From: Iningainema tapete BLCC-T55
GTDB lineage: Bacteria; Cyanobacteriota; Cyanobacteriia; Cyanobacteriales; Nostocaceae
Length of the DNA: 64,000 nucleotides
Reading direction: 5' to 3'
Assembly (NCBI RefSeq): GCF_014698965.1
Contig: NZ_JACXAE010000086.1
Coordinates: forward strand, 1 to 64,000
The number at the start of each line of letters is the position of its first letter. Position 1 is the first letter of the stretch. Positions 34,522-44,380 of the stretch are shown here, piece after piece. A model generated the notes under the pieces. It saw nothing but the letters and a program-made list of their open reading frames with translations, was not told where the DNA came from and made no database searches. Made by a program: the position numbers and the translations under genes.

Positions 34522-36498
34522 GTGCAGCGAACTAAACGCGAGAACCTGCTATGGGACTTGTTTGTTGCTGTGTTCACCAGTGCTTTAGCTGTGCTGCTAG
34601 AGCTACTTTTGTCAAGATTTACTGCACCCAGTACTTCGGCACTGTTGTTCTGTGCTGTGGTAGTAAGCTCTTGGTATGGCAGTTACGCAGCGGGATTACT
34701 GACTACGCTTCTGTGTAGCTTGGCAAGTGCCTACTTCTTTTTGGTTCCAACCTATTCTCTAGCTGTTGCTACTTTAAATGGCATTGTGCAACTAAGCTTA
34801 TTTGTAGGAGTGTCTTTGCTAGTGAGCGGACTCAATACCTCTGTCAAAAGGGTAGAGCGAGCAATACAGGAAAGCGACAATCTTTTGTCTGCCGTAATTG
34901 AAGAAACAACCGATGCAGTTTTTGTCAAAGATCTTCAAGGGCGCTATCAATTGATTAACGCTACGACGGCTCGGATTTTCGGCAGAACTAGAGAGGAAAT
35001 CATCGGCAAAAACGATAGCGAGTTGCTTCCATCGGAAGTAGTAAAAACTATTCAAGAGATTGATCGCTTAGTTATCACAACGGGAAGAACACAAATCTTG
35101 GAAGAGAAGGTGCCAATGGCTGGCAGCATTCGCACCTATCTGTCTACAAAAGATCCCTATCGAGATGCTCAAGGCAATGTAATTGGTTTGATTGGCATAG
35201 CGCGGGATATCACGGAGCGCAAGCAATTTGAAGAAGCATTGTCCCGTTCCAATCAGCGATTGACAACGCTGCAAGAAATTGATCGCGCCATTTTGAGAGC
35301 AGACTCGGCGGAGGAAATAGCCCGAGTTGCTCTCTCCAGGATGGGGCGGGTAGTAAACTGCCAAGAGGCAATGGTGGTGCTGTTTAACTTTGAAACTAAT
35401 TTAGCTCAGGTTTTGGCAGGACGGGTGGATGGCAAAGTTCCTGGCTCAGTAGTGCCTATTACTGACTTGGCGTTACCTGAACTACAACACGGGGAGCATT
35501 TCTGTTATATTGAAGACATCGGCACTATGCTTCAGCGCACACCGCTTCTAGAGCGTGCGTTTGCCGAAGGAATGCGAAGTTTTCTCAGCATGGCACTGGT
35601 AGTATAAGGCACATACATTGGCGACATCAACTTATTTGCCAGCCTTCCTTCAGCTTTTGATGCAGAAAACCGGGCGATCGCTTCTGAGGTGGCAAACCAG
35701 ATTGCTGTTGCGCTCCAGCAAGCCCGACTACGGGAACAACTGCAAAGCTATGCTGATGATTTAGAACAGCGAGTTGCCGATCGCACCGCAGCCCTACAAT
35801 CCGCGAACGAAAGTCTAGAAACCTTTGCCTATTCAGCATCTCATGACTTGCTAGCCCCATTGCGAGCGATGGAGGGACTCGCTCAAGCCCTCCTAGAAGA
35901 TTATGCCAGTCAGCTAGATTCCCAAGGACAGATGTTTGCTCATCGCATCGTCAGTTCGGCTCAAAGGATGGAAACTCTCATCAATGATTTGCTGAAATAC
36001 TCTCGATTGGCTCGTGTGGACATTAAGCTCAAACCCGTAAATTTAGCTGCTATTGTCAATGAAGTGGTCAATCAACAGCAATGTGACCAAAAGCAGCGAC
36101 AGGTAACGGTTACGGTTGAACCTCCCTTCCCCATTGTCTTGGCTAATTACACGATTTTGGTTCAAGTCCTCACAAATTTGCTCGCTAATGCAGTAAAGTT
36201 TGTACCAAGCGATCGCCATCCCTGTGTGCGAATCTACGCTGAGTCTGGCGAGGACTCGGTCAGACTTTGGGTTGAAGATAATGGCATCGGCATTGCCCCA
36301 GAACACCAAGAACGGATCTTTCAAGTCTTTGAGCGACTGCACGGAGCGGACACCTACCCAGGCACAGGAATTGGACTGGCAATTGTTCGTAAAGGCATCG
36401 AACGCATGGGAGGAAGAGTGGGTGTAGAGTCACATCAAGGTAAAGGGAGCCGATTTTGGATAGAGTTAAAGATAGTGGCTAGGCAACCATTGAGCTAA
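34522..36498 (+). pseudogene. Sensor histidine kinase interrupted by an in-frame TAA
   Basis: Read as one frame: DUF4118 (KdpD-type) four-helix membrane domain (about 1-110), PAS (about 118-235), GAF (about 250-400), HisKA with the phospho-acceptor His in SASHDLLAPLRAMEG, and HATPase_c with DNGIGIAPEHQERIF. The frame is broken once, by TAA at 35605-35607 inside the GAF domain (after FLSMALVV), and goes on in the same frame with GTYIGDINLF. Everything else is intact, so a single TTA or CAA to TAA change explains it. The start is a GTG with GGAGGTGTTAAG before it. The first half could still be made as a kinase-less sensor. A restart near 35689 could give a free kinase core. Confidence 0.85.
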
Positions 36499-36539
36499 AA
36501 TTTACCAATTTTATAAAAACAGTTTATAATATTTGTTTA

Positions 36540-38534
36540 ATGTATGTACTTATTATCGATGATAATTTAGACGCTCGCCTCCTAATTGCACGAGAACTGG
36601 AGCGAGAGTTTCCAGGAGTTGAGCTTGAGCAAATCATTGATGCTGCTAGTTTCGACCAAGCGTTGGCAGCAGGTAGGTTTGATTTAACAGTTACCGATTA
36701 CCAACTGTTCTGGACTAATGGTTTGGAAATTCTGCGCTCGCTCAAAACGCGCTACCCGGAACGTCCGGTGATTATGTTTACCAACACCGGGACGCAAGAG
36801 ATAGCAGTGGAGGCAATGAAGGAGGGGCTTGAAGATTACATCATCAAATCCCCCAAGTATTACCCCCGGCTGCGGACGGCGGTAAGATTAGCCTTGGAAC
36901 GCGCCCAAGAGCGACAGCAAGCAGCCCTAACCCAATTGCGTCTAGAATCCCTGCTCAACCAACTCAATGTTGGGGTGTTTCGCGCCATCCCCGATGGACA
37001 ACTGATCGAAGGCAACCCAGCATTTCTACGCTTATTAGGGGTAGAATCCTTAGCAGGGGTGGATGCCCGTCAGTTTAATGGACAGTTTTCGCGCACAGGT
37101 GGGCTTGTTCCCGGTCAGCCGCGAGAGCGACAAATCCAGTTTCGCAATACTTTGGGAGAAGACCTCTGGCTTAGCATCAGCCAGACTTTGAACACCATCA
37201 ACGGACAAACTGTAATTGAGGGTGTAGTCGAAGACATGACAGGTCTAAAGCGTTCAGAAGCTTTCTTGAAACGCTATGCTCAGCGATTAGAGAACCTCCA
37301 AGAGCTAGACCGCTCCATCCTACGAGCAACCTCCATTAGTGAAATTGCTCAAGCTGCCGTAAATTCAGAGTATGAATTGATACAATGCCAACTTTTGGAT
37401 GTCACGCTGTTTGACTTGGAGCGCCAACAGGCAACGGTGCTGGCAGTTCGCTCCAATGGCAATAATAAGCGCTACGGCTTCAGCGTGGGCGAAACTTTTC
37501 CTCTTCAGGATTTTAGTAATATTGAAACCTTACAACAGAATCAGGCAGTTGTCATCGAAAACTTGGCAGAGTATTCTAGGTCTACTGCTGTCCTGCAACG
37601 TCTGTTTGACCAAGGCATCCGCGCCTGGACAAATGCGCCGATTCATGCAGAAGGACGGCTGTTTGGTATCATCAACGTGGGAACAACTCAGCCCGGAACG
37701 CTTTCCAATGAGGACATGGTGATTGTTCATGAACTCGCCAATCAACTTGCCATTGCCATTGAACAAGCCCGCTTGCGAGAGGAACTGCACCGCTATACCA
37801 CAGAACTCGAACAAATTATCAGCGAACGGACGCAACAACTGCAAGAAGCTAACGAGGATTTGGAGACTTACGCTTATTCAATTTCCCACGACTTGCGCGA
37901 ACCTTTACGGGCAATGCAGGGATTTGCCCAAATCCTCATGGACGGGTATGCAGAAAATCTCAACTCTGTTGCACAGCATTACCTCAACCGTATCCTGAAA
38001 GCGGCTGAACGGATGGATACACTCTTAGGTGACCTGCTGGTCTACAACCGCCTCAATCGCCTGAATTTACCAGTGCGATCGCTTAATCTCAGTTTAGCAG
38101 TTGCCGATGCCCTCGCTCAACTAGAGTTAAAAATCCAGGAACATCAGGTACTCTTGACAATAGAAGAACCCTTGCTCTTTGCCACCGGACACTACCAAAG
38201 CGTCGTACAAATTATAGCCAACCTGATCTCAAACGCAATTAAATTCGTTCCTCCCGGTACTCAGCCCCAAATACGCATTTGGACACAGCAGCGCGAAGGC
38301 TGGGTACGGTTGTGGGTGGAAGACAATGGCATTGGCATTGCTCCTCAGTATCACAAGCGTATCTTCAATCCCTTTGAGCGTCTGCACGGCGAGGAAACCT
38401 ACCCTGGTACAGGAATTGGACTGGCGATCGTGCGTCGAGCCATTGAACGCATGGGTGGACAAGTGGGCGTGGAATCAGGCGTTGGACGGGGAAGTAGATT
38501 TTGGTTCGAGCTAATAGCTGGAAATAATTCTTAA
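36540..38534 (+). CDS. REC-PAS-GAF-histidine kinase
   Basis: 664 residues. The N-terminal receiver (1-125) has DDN at 7-9 and the acceptor Asp in DLTVTDYQLFW. Then come PAS (about 135-245), GAF (about 260-415), a coiled linker, HisKA with SISHDLREPLRAMQG, and HATPase_c with DNGIGIAPQYHKRIF and GTGIGLAIVRRAIE. No membrane segment, so a cytosolic hybrid. It starts 41 bases after the interrupted kinase and is a paralogue of it from the GAF domain on. It could receive phosphate at its receiver and signal onward, forming a relay with its neighbours (inference). Confidence 0.92.
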   Translation: MYVLIIDDNLDARLLIARELEREFPGVELEQIIDAASFDQALAAGRFDLTVTDYQLFWTNGLEILRSLKTRYPERPVIMFTNTGTQEIAVEAMKEGLEDYIIKSPKYYPRLRTAVRLALERAQERQQAALTQLRLESLLNQLNVGVFRAIPDGQLIEGNPAFLRLLGVESLAGVDARQFNGQFSRTGGLVPGQPRERQIQFRNTLGEDLWLSISQTLNTINGQTVIEGVVEDMTGLKRSEAFLKRYAQRLENLQELDRSILRATSISEIAQAAVNSEYELIQCQLLDVTLFDLERQQATVLAVRSNGNNKRYGFSVGETFPLQDFSNIETLQQNQAVVIENLAEYSRSTAVLQRLFDQGIRAWTNAPIHAEGRLFGIINVGTTQPGTLSNEDMVIVHELANQLAIAIEQARLREELHRYTTELEQIISERTQQLQEANEDLETYAYSISHDLREPLRAMQGFAQILMDGYAENLNSVAQHYLNRILKAAERMDTLLGDLLVYNRLNRLNLPVRSLNLSLAVADALAQLELKIQEHQVLLTIEEPLLFATGHYQSVVQIIANLISNAIKFVPPGTQPQIRIWTQQREGWVRLWVEDNGIGIAPQYHKRIFNPFERLHGEETYPGTGIGLAIVRRAIERMGGQVGVESGVGRGSRFWFELIAGNNS

Positions 38535-38642
38535 GTAATAGATATTCAAAATGCCATCTTATGATATATTTTATAGGATTTACATTTGAACAGTTAATCT
38601 GAAAGTAATTGCGGATTACACGCAAATGTTTGAGTTTAATAG

Positions 38643-40187
38643 ATGCAGATGATCCGCATTTTACTGGTCGATGACAATTCGGACGATCGCCTTCTCGTTA
38701 TCCATGAGTTACAAAAGGTATTCTCTGATTTACATATTCAGGAAGTTGGCGAAGCCAGCCAGTTGACTCAGGTGCTAGAGGCAGGAAATTTTGATCTAGT
38801 CATTACTGATTACCAACTCCACTGGAGCAATGGTTTAGAAGTTCTACGAGCGGTATTGTCCCGGTTCCCTGCGTGTCCTGTAATTATGTTTACCAGTAGC
38901 GGTAATGAGGAAATTGCAGTCGAGGGGATGAAAATGGGGCTGAGCGATTACATTCTCAAAGGACGGCGACTGTCTCGCTTACCTATTGTAGTTCAGGAAA
39001 GTCTGGAGAAAGCCAAACTCAAGAAGCAGTATTCGGATGCTGTTTTTGCATTACGCATATCTGAGGAACGGTATCGCATCATTTCGGAACTTACTTCGGA
39101 TCTTGCTTACGCCTACCGCCTTGAAGCTGACGGCACACTGATCAGGGAGTGGATCACAGAAGCTTTTTCTCGCATTACAGGGTATACCATTGAAGAAGTA
39201 GATTATATTGACGGCAAGCTAAGCATAATTAATCCAGATGACAGGGCAGACGTGTTGCAACGCCAAAAGCAACTGCTTTGCGGTCAAACTGATGTAAGTG
39301 AATTTCGCATCATCACCAAAAGTGGAGAAGTACGTTGGCTGCAAAACTTTGCTTATCCGCTTTGGGATGAAACACAAGGGCGTGTCACACGAATTTATGG
39401 CGCAGCACGAGACATCACCGAGCATAAACGCTCAGAAGAAGCGCTACGAAAGCAGGCACAGGAGCTAGCAGAAGCAAACCGTCTCAAAGATGAGTTTTTG
39501 GCAAACCTCTCCCATGAGCTACGCACTCCTCTTAATTCTATTTTGGGGTGGGCGCGGGTTCTCCGCTCCAGAACGGTTGATCCAGCCACCGCTAGTCGTG
39601 CCCTGGAAACCATTGAGCGCAATGCTAGAAATCAGACGCAGCTGATTGAAGACATTTTGGATATGTCACGGATTATACAAGGCAAGCTGCGGTTGAACAT
39701 TTACCCAAACAACTTAATCGAAATTACTGCGGCTGCAATTGAATCAATGCGCCCAGCAGCACAAGCAAAAGCAATTCGACTTGAAGCTAGGCTCAATGCA
39801 TCAGTCAAAATGTTTCCCTGCGATCCAAACCGTTTGCAACAAGTGATATGGAATCTGCTCTCCAATGCGGTTAAATTCACCCCAGAAAAAGGACTGATCG
39901 AAGTTCAGCTAGAGCGTGTTGATTCATCTGTGATTATTAAGGTAAGTGACACAGGTATTGGTATTAGTGCTGACTTTTTACCCTACGTGTTTGACCGCTT
40001 CCGTCAGGCAGATAGCTCTACAACCAAGTCTCATAGCGGTTTGGGACTGGGACTGGCGATTGTGCGACAGTTGGTAGAACTACATGGCGGAACTGTCGAG
40101 GTCGAAAGCCCTGGAATTGGGTGCGGAGCAACTTTCACAGTCAAGCTGCCGCTCTTGGTTGAACCAAAACAATCCAGTTATGGTTAA
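38643..40187 (+). CDS. REC-PAS-histidine kinase
   Basis: 514 residues. The receiver (1-125) has LLVDDNSDDR and acceptor region DLVITDYQLHW. PAS with PAC (about 140-265) follows, then HisKA with NLSHELRTPLNSILG and HATPase_c with DTGIGISADFLPYVFDRF and GLGLGLAIVRQLVE. Cytosolic. The third of three same-strand sensors; its receiver is closely related to that of the preceding gene, which indicates duplication. Output partner not seen in the window. Confidence 0.92.
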   Translation: MQMIRILLVDDNSDDRLLVIHELQKVFSDLHIQEVGEASQLTQVLEAGNFDLVITDYQLHWSNGLEVLRAVLSRFPACPVIMFTSSGNEEIAVEGMKMGLSDYILKGRRLSRLPIVVQESLEKAKLKKQYSDAVFALRISEERYRIISELTSDLAYAYRLEADGTLIREWITEAFSRITGYTIEEVDYIDGKLSIINPDDRADVLQRQKQLLCGQTDVSEFRIITKSGEVRWLQNFAYPLWDETQGRVTRIYGAARDITEHKRSEEALRKQAQELAEANRLKDEFLANLSHELRTPLNSILGWARVLRSRTVDPATASRALETIERNARNQTQLIEDILDMSRIIQGKLRLNIYPNNLIEITAAAIESMRPAAQAKAIRLEARLNASVKMFPCDPNRLQQVIWNLLSNAVKFTPEKGLIEVQLERVDSSVIIKVSDTGIGISADFLPYVFDRFRQADSSTTKSHSGLGLGLAIVRQLVELHGGTVEVESPGIGCGATFTVKLPLLVEPKQSSYG

Positions 40188-40212
40188 AATGGGTAGCACA
40201 AAGCTACCTACC

Positions 40213-40998
40213 TTAGCGGACATACATTTCCAGCAGTGGTTTGTACTCTTCCAACTCTACTGCGGCAAAACGTTGAACTCCCACTTGTGTCATTGCCGCT
40301 TTTAGTTCTGCATCTGGCTGAAGTAGTGCCAACTGAAGCTGGTGAATCAAGGATGTACCGAGATGCTGGGCGGCAACCATGGGTGGCATAGGTGAAGGAC
40401 CAAGTACTTCTACTACTCGTAAATGTTGAGCTAGTTCAGGAAAGTCGCGCAGTTCTTGTTCTAATACAACACTATCAATTGCGGCACAATCAGCTAAACC
40501 ATCCATAACCCAGTCAATTGAATGTTGGTGCGCTCCTGATTGGATCGCCTTGCTGAAAAAGTTTTGCGGATGTTCGTATTGGAGTAGGCGATCGCGCAGC
40601 AAATTATAGCCACTATTTGAACCTAAATCATTGTAGCAAAAAGTTTTACCCTTCAAATCCGCAAAAACTTTTAGATCGCTGGCTGCATTAACAATTACAT
40701 CTGAAAAGTAAATGGGACGGTTTTGATAGCGTGGAGAAACCATCACCGGGGCAACCAATGTCTGCAATTGATTTGGTACAACTTGACAATAACGAATCAG
40801 CGGTAATCCACAAAGGAATGCTAAGTCTAACTTATCTTGTAATAGCAAGGGATCTTCTAACGAATCACATTCACACGAATGAAGCTGTGTTTCTATCCCT
40901 AATGCACGATTTAGATAAGCCAAAACTGCTTCGTAAAAGCCAAACCAATTAGGGGCTAGGTAATACACAACTTGCAATTTTTTTGAACCAATTAACAT
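40213..40998 (-). CDS. PhnD/SsuA-type substrate-binding protein
   Basis: 261 residues of the PhnD/SsuA/transferrin-like binding fold, with VVYYLAPNWFGFYEAVLAYL at the start and FADLKGKTFCYNDLGSNSGY in the hinge region. No obvious signal peptide or lipobox, unlike the protein at 11756-12613, so the start may be wrong or the protein cytosolic. It converges on the kinase at 38643-40187 with a 25-base gap. There are no transporter genes nearby. Confidence 0.8.
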   Translation of the reverse strand: MLIGSKKLQVVYYLAPNWFGFYEAVLAYLNRALGIETQLHSCECDSLEDPLLLQDKLDLAFLCGLPLIRYCQVVPNQLQTLVAPVMVSPRYQNRPIYFSDVIVNAASDLKVFADLKGKTFCYNDLGSNSGYNLLRDRLLQYEHPQNFFSKAIQSGAHQHSIDWVMDGLADCAAIDSVVLEQELRDFPELAQHLRVVEVLGPSPMPPMVAAQHLGTSLIHQLQLALLQPDAELKAAMTQVGVQRFAAVELEEYKPLLEMYVR

Positions 40999-41035
40999 AA
41001 TTCTTAATATATTAGCGAGGATTAGCGATTTTCAT

Positions 41036-41062
41036 GTAGAGACCGTACAGTACTGTCTCTAC
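41036..41062. repeat. Palindromic repeat of the GTAGAGAC family (variant)
   Basis: GTAGAGAC and GTCTCTAC, an 8-base stem with an 11-base loop, between the phoD-like and PhnD-like genes, both on the minus strand. Confidence 0.6.
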
Positions 41063-41076
41063 AATGTGGTTGATAA

Positions 41077-42663
41077 TTAATCGCTTAAACGTTGAGCGCC
41101 TGGTTGCCCATTTTGCACAACAAACGAAGCTAAGGTGCTGATTGAGGCATTTGGCTCACGGATGGTTGAGACAACGCGGTAGTCACTTTGCCAACGCTCA
41201 TTATTAATATTACAGCGGACGTAGCCACGGAATGCACCGTCGAAGAATTTAGTGTGGGGATTGTCGCGCAAAGCTGCTTGAACTGGGGGAATGAATTGTG
41301 CAGGGAAGTCAGAGCTAATTGAAGTTCCGACAAACTCCGTACCGACAGTAGCTGAGTTCGGGTTACTGAAGTCAACCTTTAAATCGTGTACCCAACTGGA
41401 ATGAATGTCGCCAGTAATTACCACAGGGTTAGATGGTTTGCGTTGGTCTAAAAAGTTTATGATTCGATTACGTGCCGCTACGTACCCGTCCCACTGATCC
41501 ATGTTGAATACTTCTGTTTCTGGGGTGGCATCAAAGTCGTATTCAGCAAACATCACCTGTTGAGCAATTACGTTCCAACGGGCAGATGATTTGTCTAATC
41601 CCTGTAATAGCCACTGCTCCTGCTCGGAACCAGTCAAAGTAGCATTTGGATCGAAGGCTTCAGCGCAGCGCGGCTTGAGTCCATCATCGCATGGTTGATC
41701 GGTACGGTACTGGCGAGTATCTAGTACGTTAAATTCAACTAAGTTACCAAAAGTGAACCGTCGATAAAGTAGTAAGTTCGGTCCGTTGGGTAGCGAAGAT
41801 TGGCGCAGAGGCATGTGTTCGTAGTAAGCTTGGTAAGCATTGGCTCTACGAATTACAAACTCCTCTTGGCTTTGGTTCTCTTCGGGAATTAAGCCGGCGT
41901 AGTTATTTTCAACTTCATGATCGTCCCAAGTAACTATCCAAGGGAAGGCTGCATGAGCTGCTTGTAGATTCGTGTCGGTTTTGTACAAAGCGTGGCGGTT
42001 ACGGTAGTCTTCTAAAGTAACAATTTCTGGACTATTATGTTGGCGTGGTCCACCTGGTTCTGGTCCGTACTCGTAAATATAATCACCAAGGTGAACTACG
42101 AGGTCGAGTTCTTCGTCAGCTAAATGCTTATAAGCTGTGTAGTAACCGTTTTGCCAGTCTTGACAGTTGGCGAAAGCAAAGTTTAGTTGTTGGCTGGAGG
42201 TATTGAATCCAAAAGCTGTACGAGTCCTCCCGATAGGGCTAACTTCACTACCTACTTTAAATTGATACCAGTACCAGCGGTTAGGCTGTAGTCCACGTAC
42301 ATCAACGTGTACTGAGTGGGCAAATTCTGGAGTTGCGATCGCTTTCCCCCGGCGTACAACTCTTCTCATGTTTTCATCCAGAGCTACCTGCCATTCGACA
42401 AGAATATTTTCTTGTGGCATCCCACCTGCGTTAAGTGGATCGGGAGCCAGTCTAGTCCATAATACAACGCCATCTGGCAGTGGATCTCCGGAGGCTACAC
42501 CTAGACTGAATGGATAAGCAGAAAAACTTGGGGCAGGATTGATTTTTCTCGTCCTGGCATTGGCTATTTGTGCGGTTTGAGCGATCGCTAACCCAGTTAA
42601 AAATCCAGCACCTTGCAAAAAGTTCCGTCGTGATAGTAATCGCTCTAAATGCTTGCGTTCCAT
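41077..42663 (-). CDS. phoD: PhoD-type alkaline phosphatase (secreted, Tat)
   Basis: 528 residues from the ATG at 42661-42663; a TTG at 42720 would add 19 residues before the signal. A twin-arginine signal is visible: SRRNFLQGAGFLTGLAIAQ, cleaved near ANA. Metal-binding motifs of the PhoD family are present: FANCQDW, HLGDYIYEYG, WDDHEVENNY and TGDIHSSWVHDL. It releases phosphate from organic phosphomono- or diesters in the periplasm using iron and calcium. Usually induced by phosphate starvation; no clear Pho box was found by eye. Confidence 0.92.
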   Translation of the reverse strand: MERKHLERLLSRRNFLQGAGFLTGLAIAQTAQIANARTRKINPAPSFSAYPFSLGVASGDPLPDGVVLWTRLAPDPLNAGGMPQENILVEWQVALDENMRRVVRRGKAIATPEFAHSVHVDVRGLQPNRWYWYQFKVGSEVSPIGRTRTAFGFNTSSQQLNFAFANCQDWQNGYYTAYKHLADEELDLVVHLGDYIYEYGPEPGGPRQHNSPEIVTLEDYRNRHALYKTDTNLQAAHAAFPWIVTWDDHEVENNYAGLIPEENQSQEEFVIRRANAYQAYYEHMPLRQSSLPNGPNLLLYRRFTFGNLVEFNVLDTRQYRTDQPCDDGLKPRCAEAFDPNATLTGSEQEQWLLQGLDKSSARWNVIAQQVMFAEYDFDATPETEVFNMDQWDGYVAARNRIINFLDQRKPSNPVVITGDIHSSWVHDLKVDFSNPNSATVGTEFVGTSISSDFPAQFIPPVQAALRDNPHTKFFDGAFRGYVRCNINNERWQSDYRVVSTIREPNASISTLASFVVQNGQPGAQRLSD

Positions 42664-42817
42664 ACTGACTCGTACCTTGATTTGAACATAGTTTGCGTTT
42701 GTGCAAGAAGAACTTACCAATTCATCACCAAATAGGCATTAAGGGAAAGTTAAAGTTAAGTCTTGGTAAAAGTTACAATCATGAATAAGAAAGCAAATCC
42801 TAAATCAAGTGTGCTAT

Positions 42818-43426
42818 ATGACACCAGCCACACCTACGGCAGAATTTGTTGATGTACTAACACAAGCTGCGTCTACGTTTCAAGGACAGATGAGCGCTCG
42901 CCCATTCGCTTCAGAGGTAGTGAATGCGTTGCTACAAGCAGAAAAAGCTGCTAAACAACAAAAGTTGGTATATCCCTTTGCATCTTTACTCGGTAAATGG
43001 CAGCTATGCTTTGCTACTGGGACAAAGAAAGTGAGAGAAAGAGGGGGAATTATTTTGGGTAAAGGTTTTTATGTACCCAAGTTGGTAAAGATTTATATTT
43101 CCTTTGATGCAAAGTTGAAACAAGCTTCAGGTAAAGGAGAAATTGGCAATCAGGTGGAATTGGCAGGAATGTTGTTGAAACTAACCGGACCGTGTCAATA
43201 CTTAGGTAAGAAAAATTTACTGGCTTTTGACTTCACCCAAATACAAGTTGGTCTTTTTGGTCGTATAATATACAAAGGTCAGGTACGCGGAGGTGAAGCG
43301 AAAGCTCAAGATTTTTATGATCAAGCGATCGCCAAACAACCCTTTTTTGCATTTTTTTTGGTCACAGAAGACTTGATTGCAGCCCGTGGGCGTGGTGGTG
43401 GACTAGCACTTTGGATTCGCTCGTAA
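42818..43426 (+). CDS. Fibrillin/PAP-like lipid-associated protein
   Basis: 202 residues from the ATG at 42818, with a GTG 9 bases upstream as alternative. The core FASLLGKWQLCFATGTKK resembles the conserved start of plastid lipid-associated (fibrillin) proteins, small lipocalin-like proteins of thylakoids and plastoglobules. The end RGRGGGLALWIRS is well conserved in cyanobacterial relatives, as I recall. Function otherwise unknown. Confidence 0.6.
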   Translation: MTPATPTAEFVDVLTQAASTFQGQMSARPFASEVVNALLQAEKAAKQQKLVYPFASLLGKWQLCFATGTKKVRERGGIILGKGFYVPKLVKIYISFDAKLKQASGKGEIGNQVELAGMLLKLTGPCQYLGKKNLLAFDFTQIQVGLFGRIIYKGQVRGGEAKAQDFYDQAIAKQPFFAFFLVTEDLIAARGRGGGLALWIRS

Positions 43427-43616
43427 ACGAAAAAGGCTTTTTTTGAACTTATACTCGCAACTTGACCAAAAAATATCTACCATTAGTATGATGTAAATAG
43501 ACATCATAAGTGGGTAGAAAGTATACGTGACAACAAAGCTACATTCTTTTTTGTTACTTAACTGGTTTTCTACTCCCCTTAGTGGTACACAAAATTACAC
43601 CTTTAGGAGGGTAATT

Positions 43617-43811
43617 ATGGCTAGAGCGATCTCGGTGCAGCTACAGAAAAACTTGAACGAAGTTAACTACCCAATCAGCAAAAAAGACTTGATTAAGTAT
43701 GCTGAACAAAAAGGTGTTGATGAGCGGGTTCTAAGAACTTTGAAACAGATACCTTCACAACAGTATGAAACGTCAGCGGCTGTGAGCGAAGCTGTCGGCA
43801 ATGTTCAATAA
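43617..43811 (+). CDS. DUF2795 family small protein
   Basis: 64 residues from the ATG at 43617, preceded by a perfect AGGAGG at 43605-43610; a longer reading from 43527 is rejected for this reason. The helical sequence LNEVNYPISKKDLIKYAEQ and VLRTLKQIPSQQYETSA match DUF2795, a small helical domain of unknown role common in cyanobacteria and actinobacteria. Confidence 0.85.
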   Translation: MARAISVQLQKNLNEVNYPISKKDLIKYAEQKGVDERVLRTLKQIPSQQYETSAAVSEAVGNVQ

Positions 43812-43852
43812 TTGAGTACTCACCGCGATACAGCAAATTGCAAGTTAATGGC

Positions 43853-43898
43853 ACCCCACCCGAACCCTCCCCGATCCTCGGGGAGGGCTGGGTGGGGT
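43853..43898 (+). terminator. Strong C/G-rich hairpin after DUF2795 gene
   Basis: ACCCCACCC and ACCCTCCCCGA pair with TCGGGGAGGG and TGGGTGGGGT around the loop TCC, about 20 paired bases with one small internal mismatch. It lies 42 bases after the DUF2795 stop. No T-run follows, so it is either a terminator of non-classical type or a REP-like element. Confidence 0.55.
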
Positions 43899-44058
43899 AG
43901 TGTACCTCACTAAGATGAAAAGCGCGATAATTGCTTTACGATTATCGCGGGAGTTTGCCGTTGGCATGAGTTACAGGTGCAGGTGTTTAAGTTGGCTTAC
44001 ATCTAAAACTTGACAGCAGGAAGATATTATGCATTAAATTCTTTGGCTGCATGAACCT

Positions 44059-44295
44059 GTGATAGTCTCAAAAAAGACTCTTTATCGTTGTGTAGGTAGT
44101 AGACTTGGGCTTCTACAACAGTCTCAATTCGTACTAGGCAGCAGCTTTACTAATACTAACCAGCGTTTTGCATTTGATCCCAATAGTTCTATTTTGTCCT
44201 TTGACGCAGATGGTAGTGGCACACAATTTTCTGCAGTGGAAATTGCTAGAGTAAACGGCGTTAACAGTCCTCAAATCATCGAAGTAATTGCTTAA
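44059..44295 (+). pseudogene. C-terminal remnant of an RTX/calcium-binding-repeat protein
   Basis: A 78-residue open frame whose part RFAFDPNSSILSFDADGSGT followed by FSAVEIARVNG is the typical very end of cyanobacterial RTX-type (haemolysin-like calcium-binding) exoproteins. No GGxGxDxL repeats and no proper start precede it. A stop in the same frame is close upstream at 44035-44037. The rest of the gene appears lost, and ORF-poor DNA follows. Confidence 0.55.
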
Positions 44296-44316
44296 AGTTT
44301 CAACAGGGTGCGCTAT

Positions 44317-44344
44317 GTAAGGGCGAACGGTCGTTCGCCCTTAC
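44317..44344. terminator. 13-bp perfect hairpin
   Basis: GTAAGGGCGAACG at 44317-44329 and CGTTCGCCCTTAC at 44332-44344 with a 2-base loop, 21 bases after the RTX remnant. This could be a terminator left from the original gene or a dispersed palindrome. Confidence 0.6.
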
Positions 44345-44380
44345 TATTATGACTAGGAGCAAAAAGTTGGATAATAAGTA

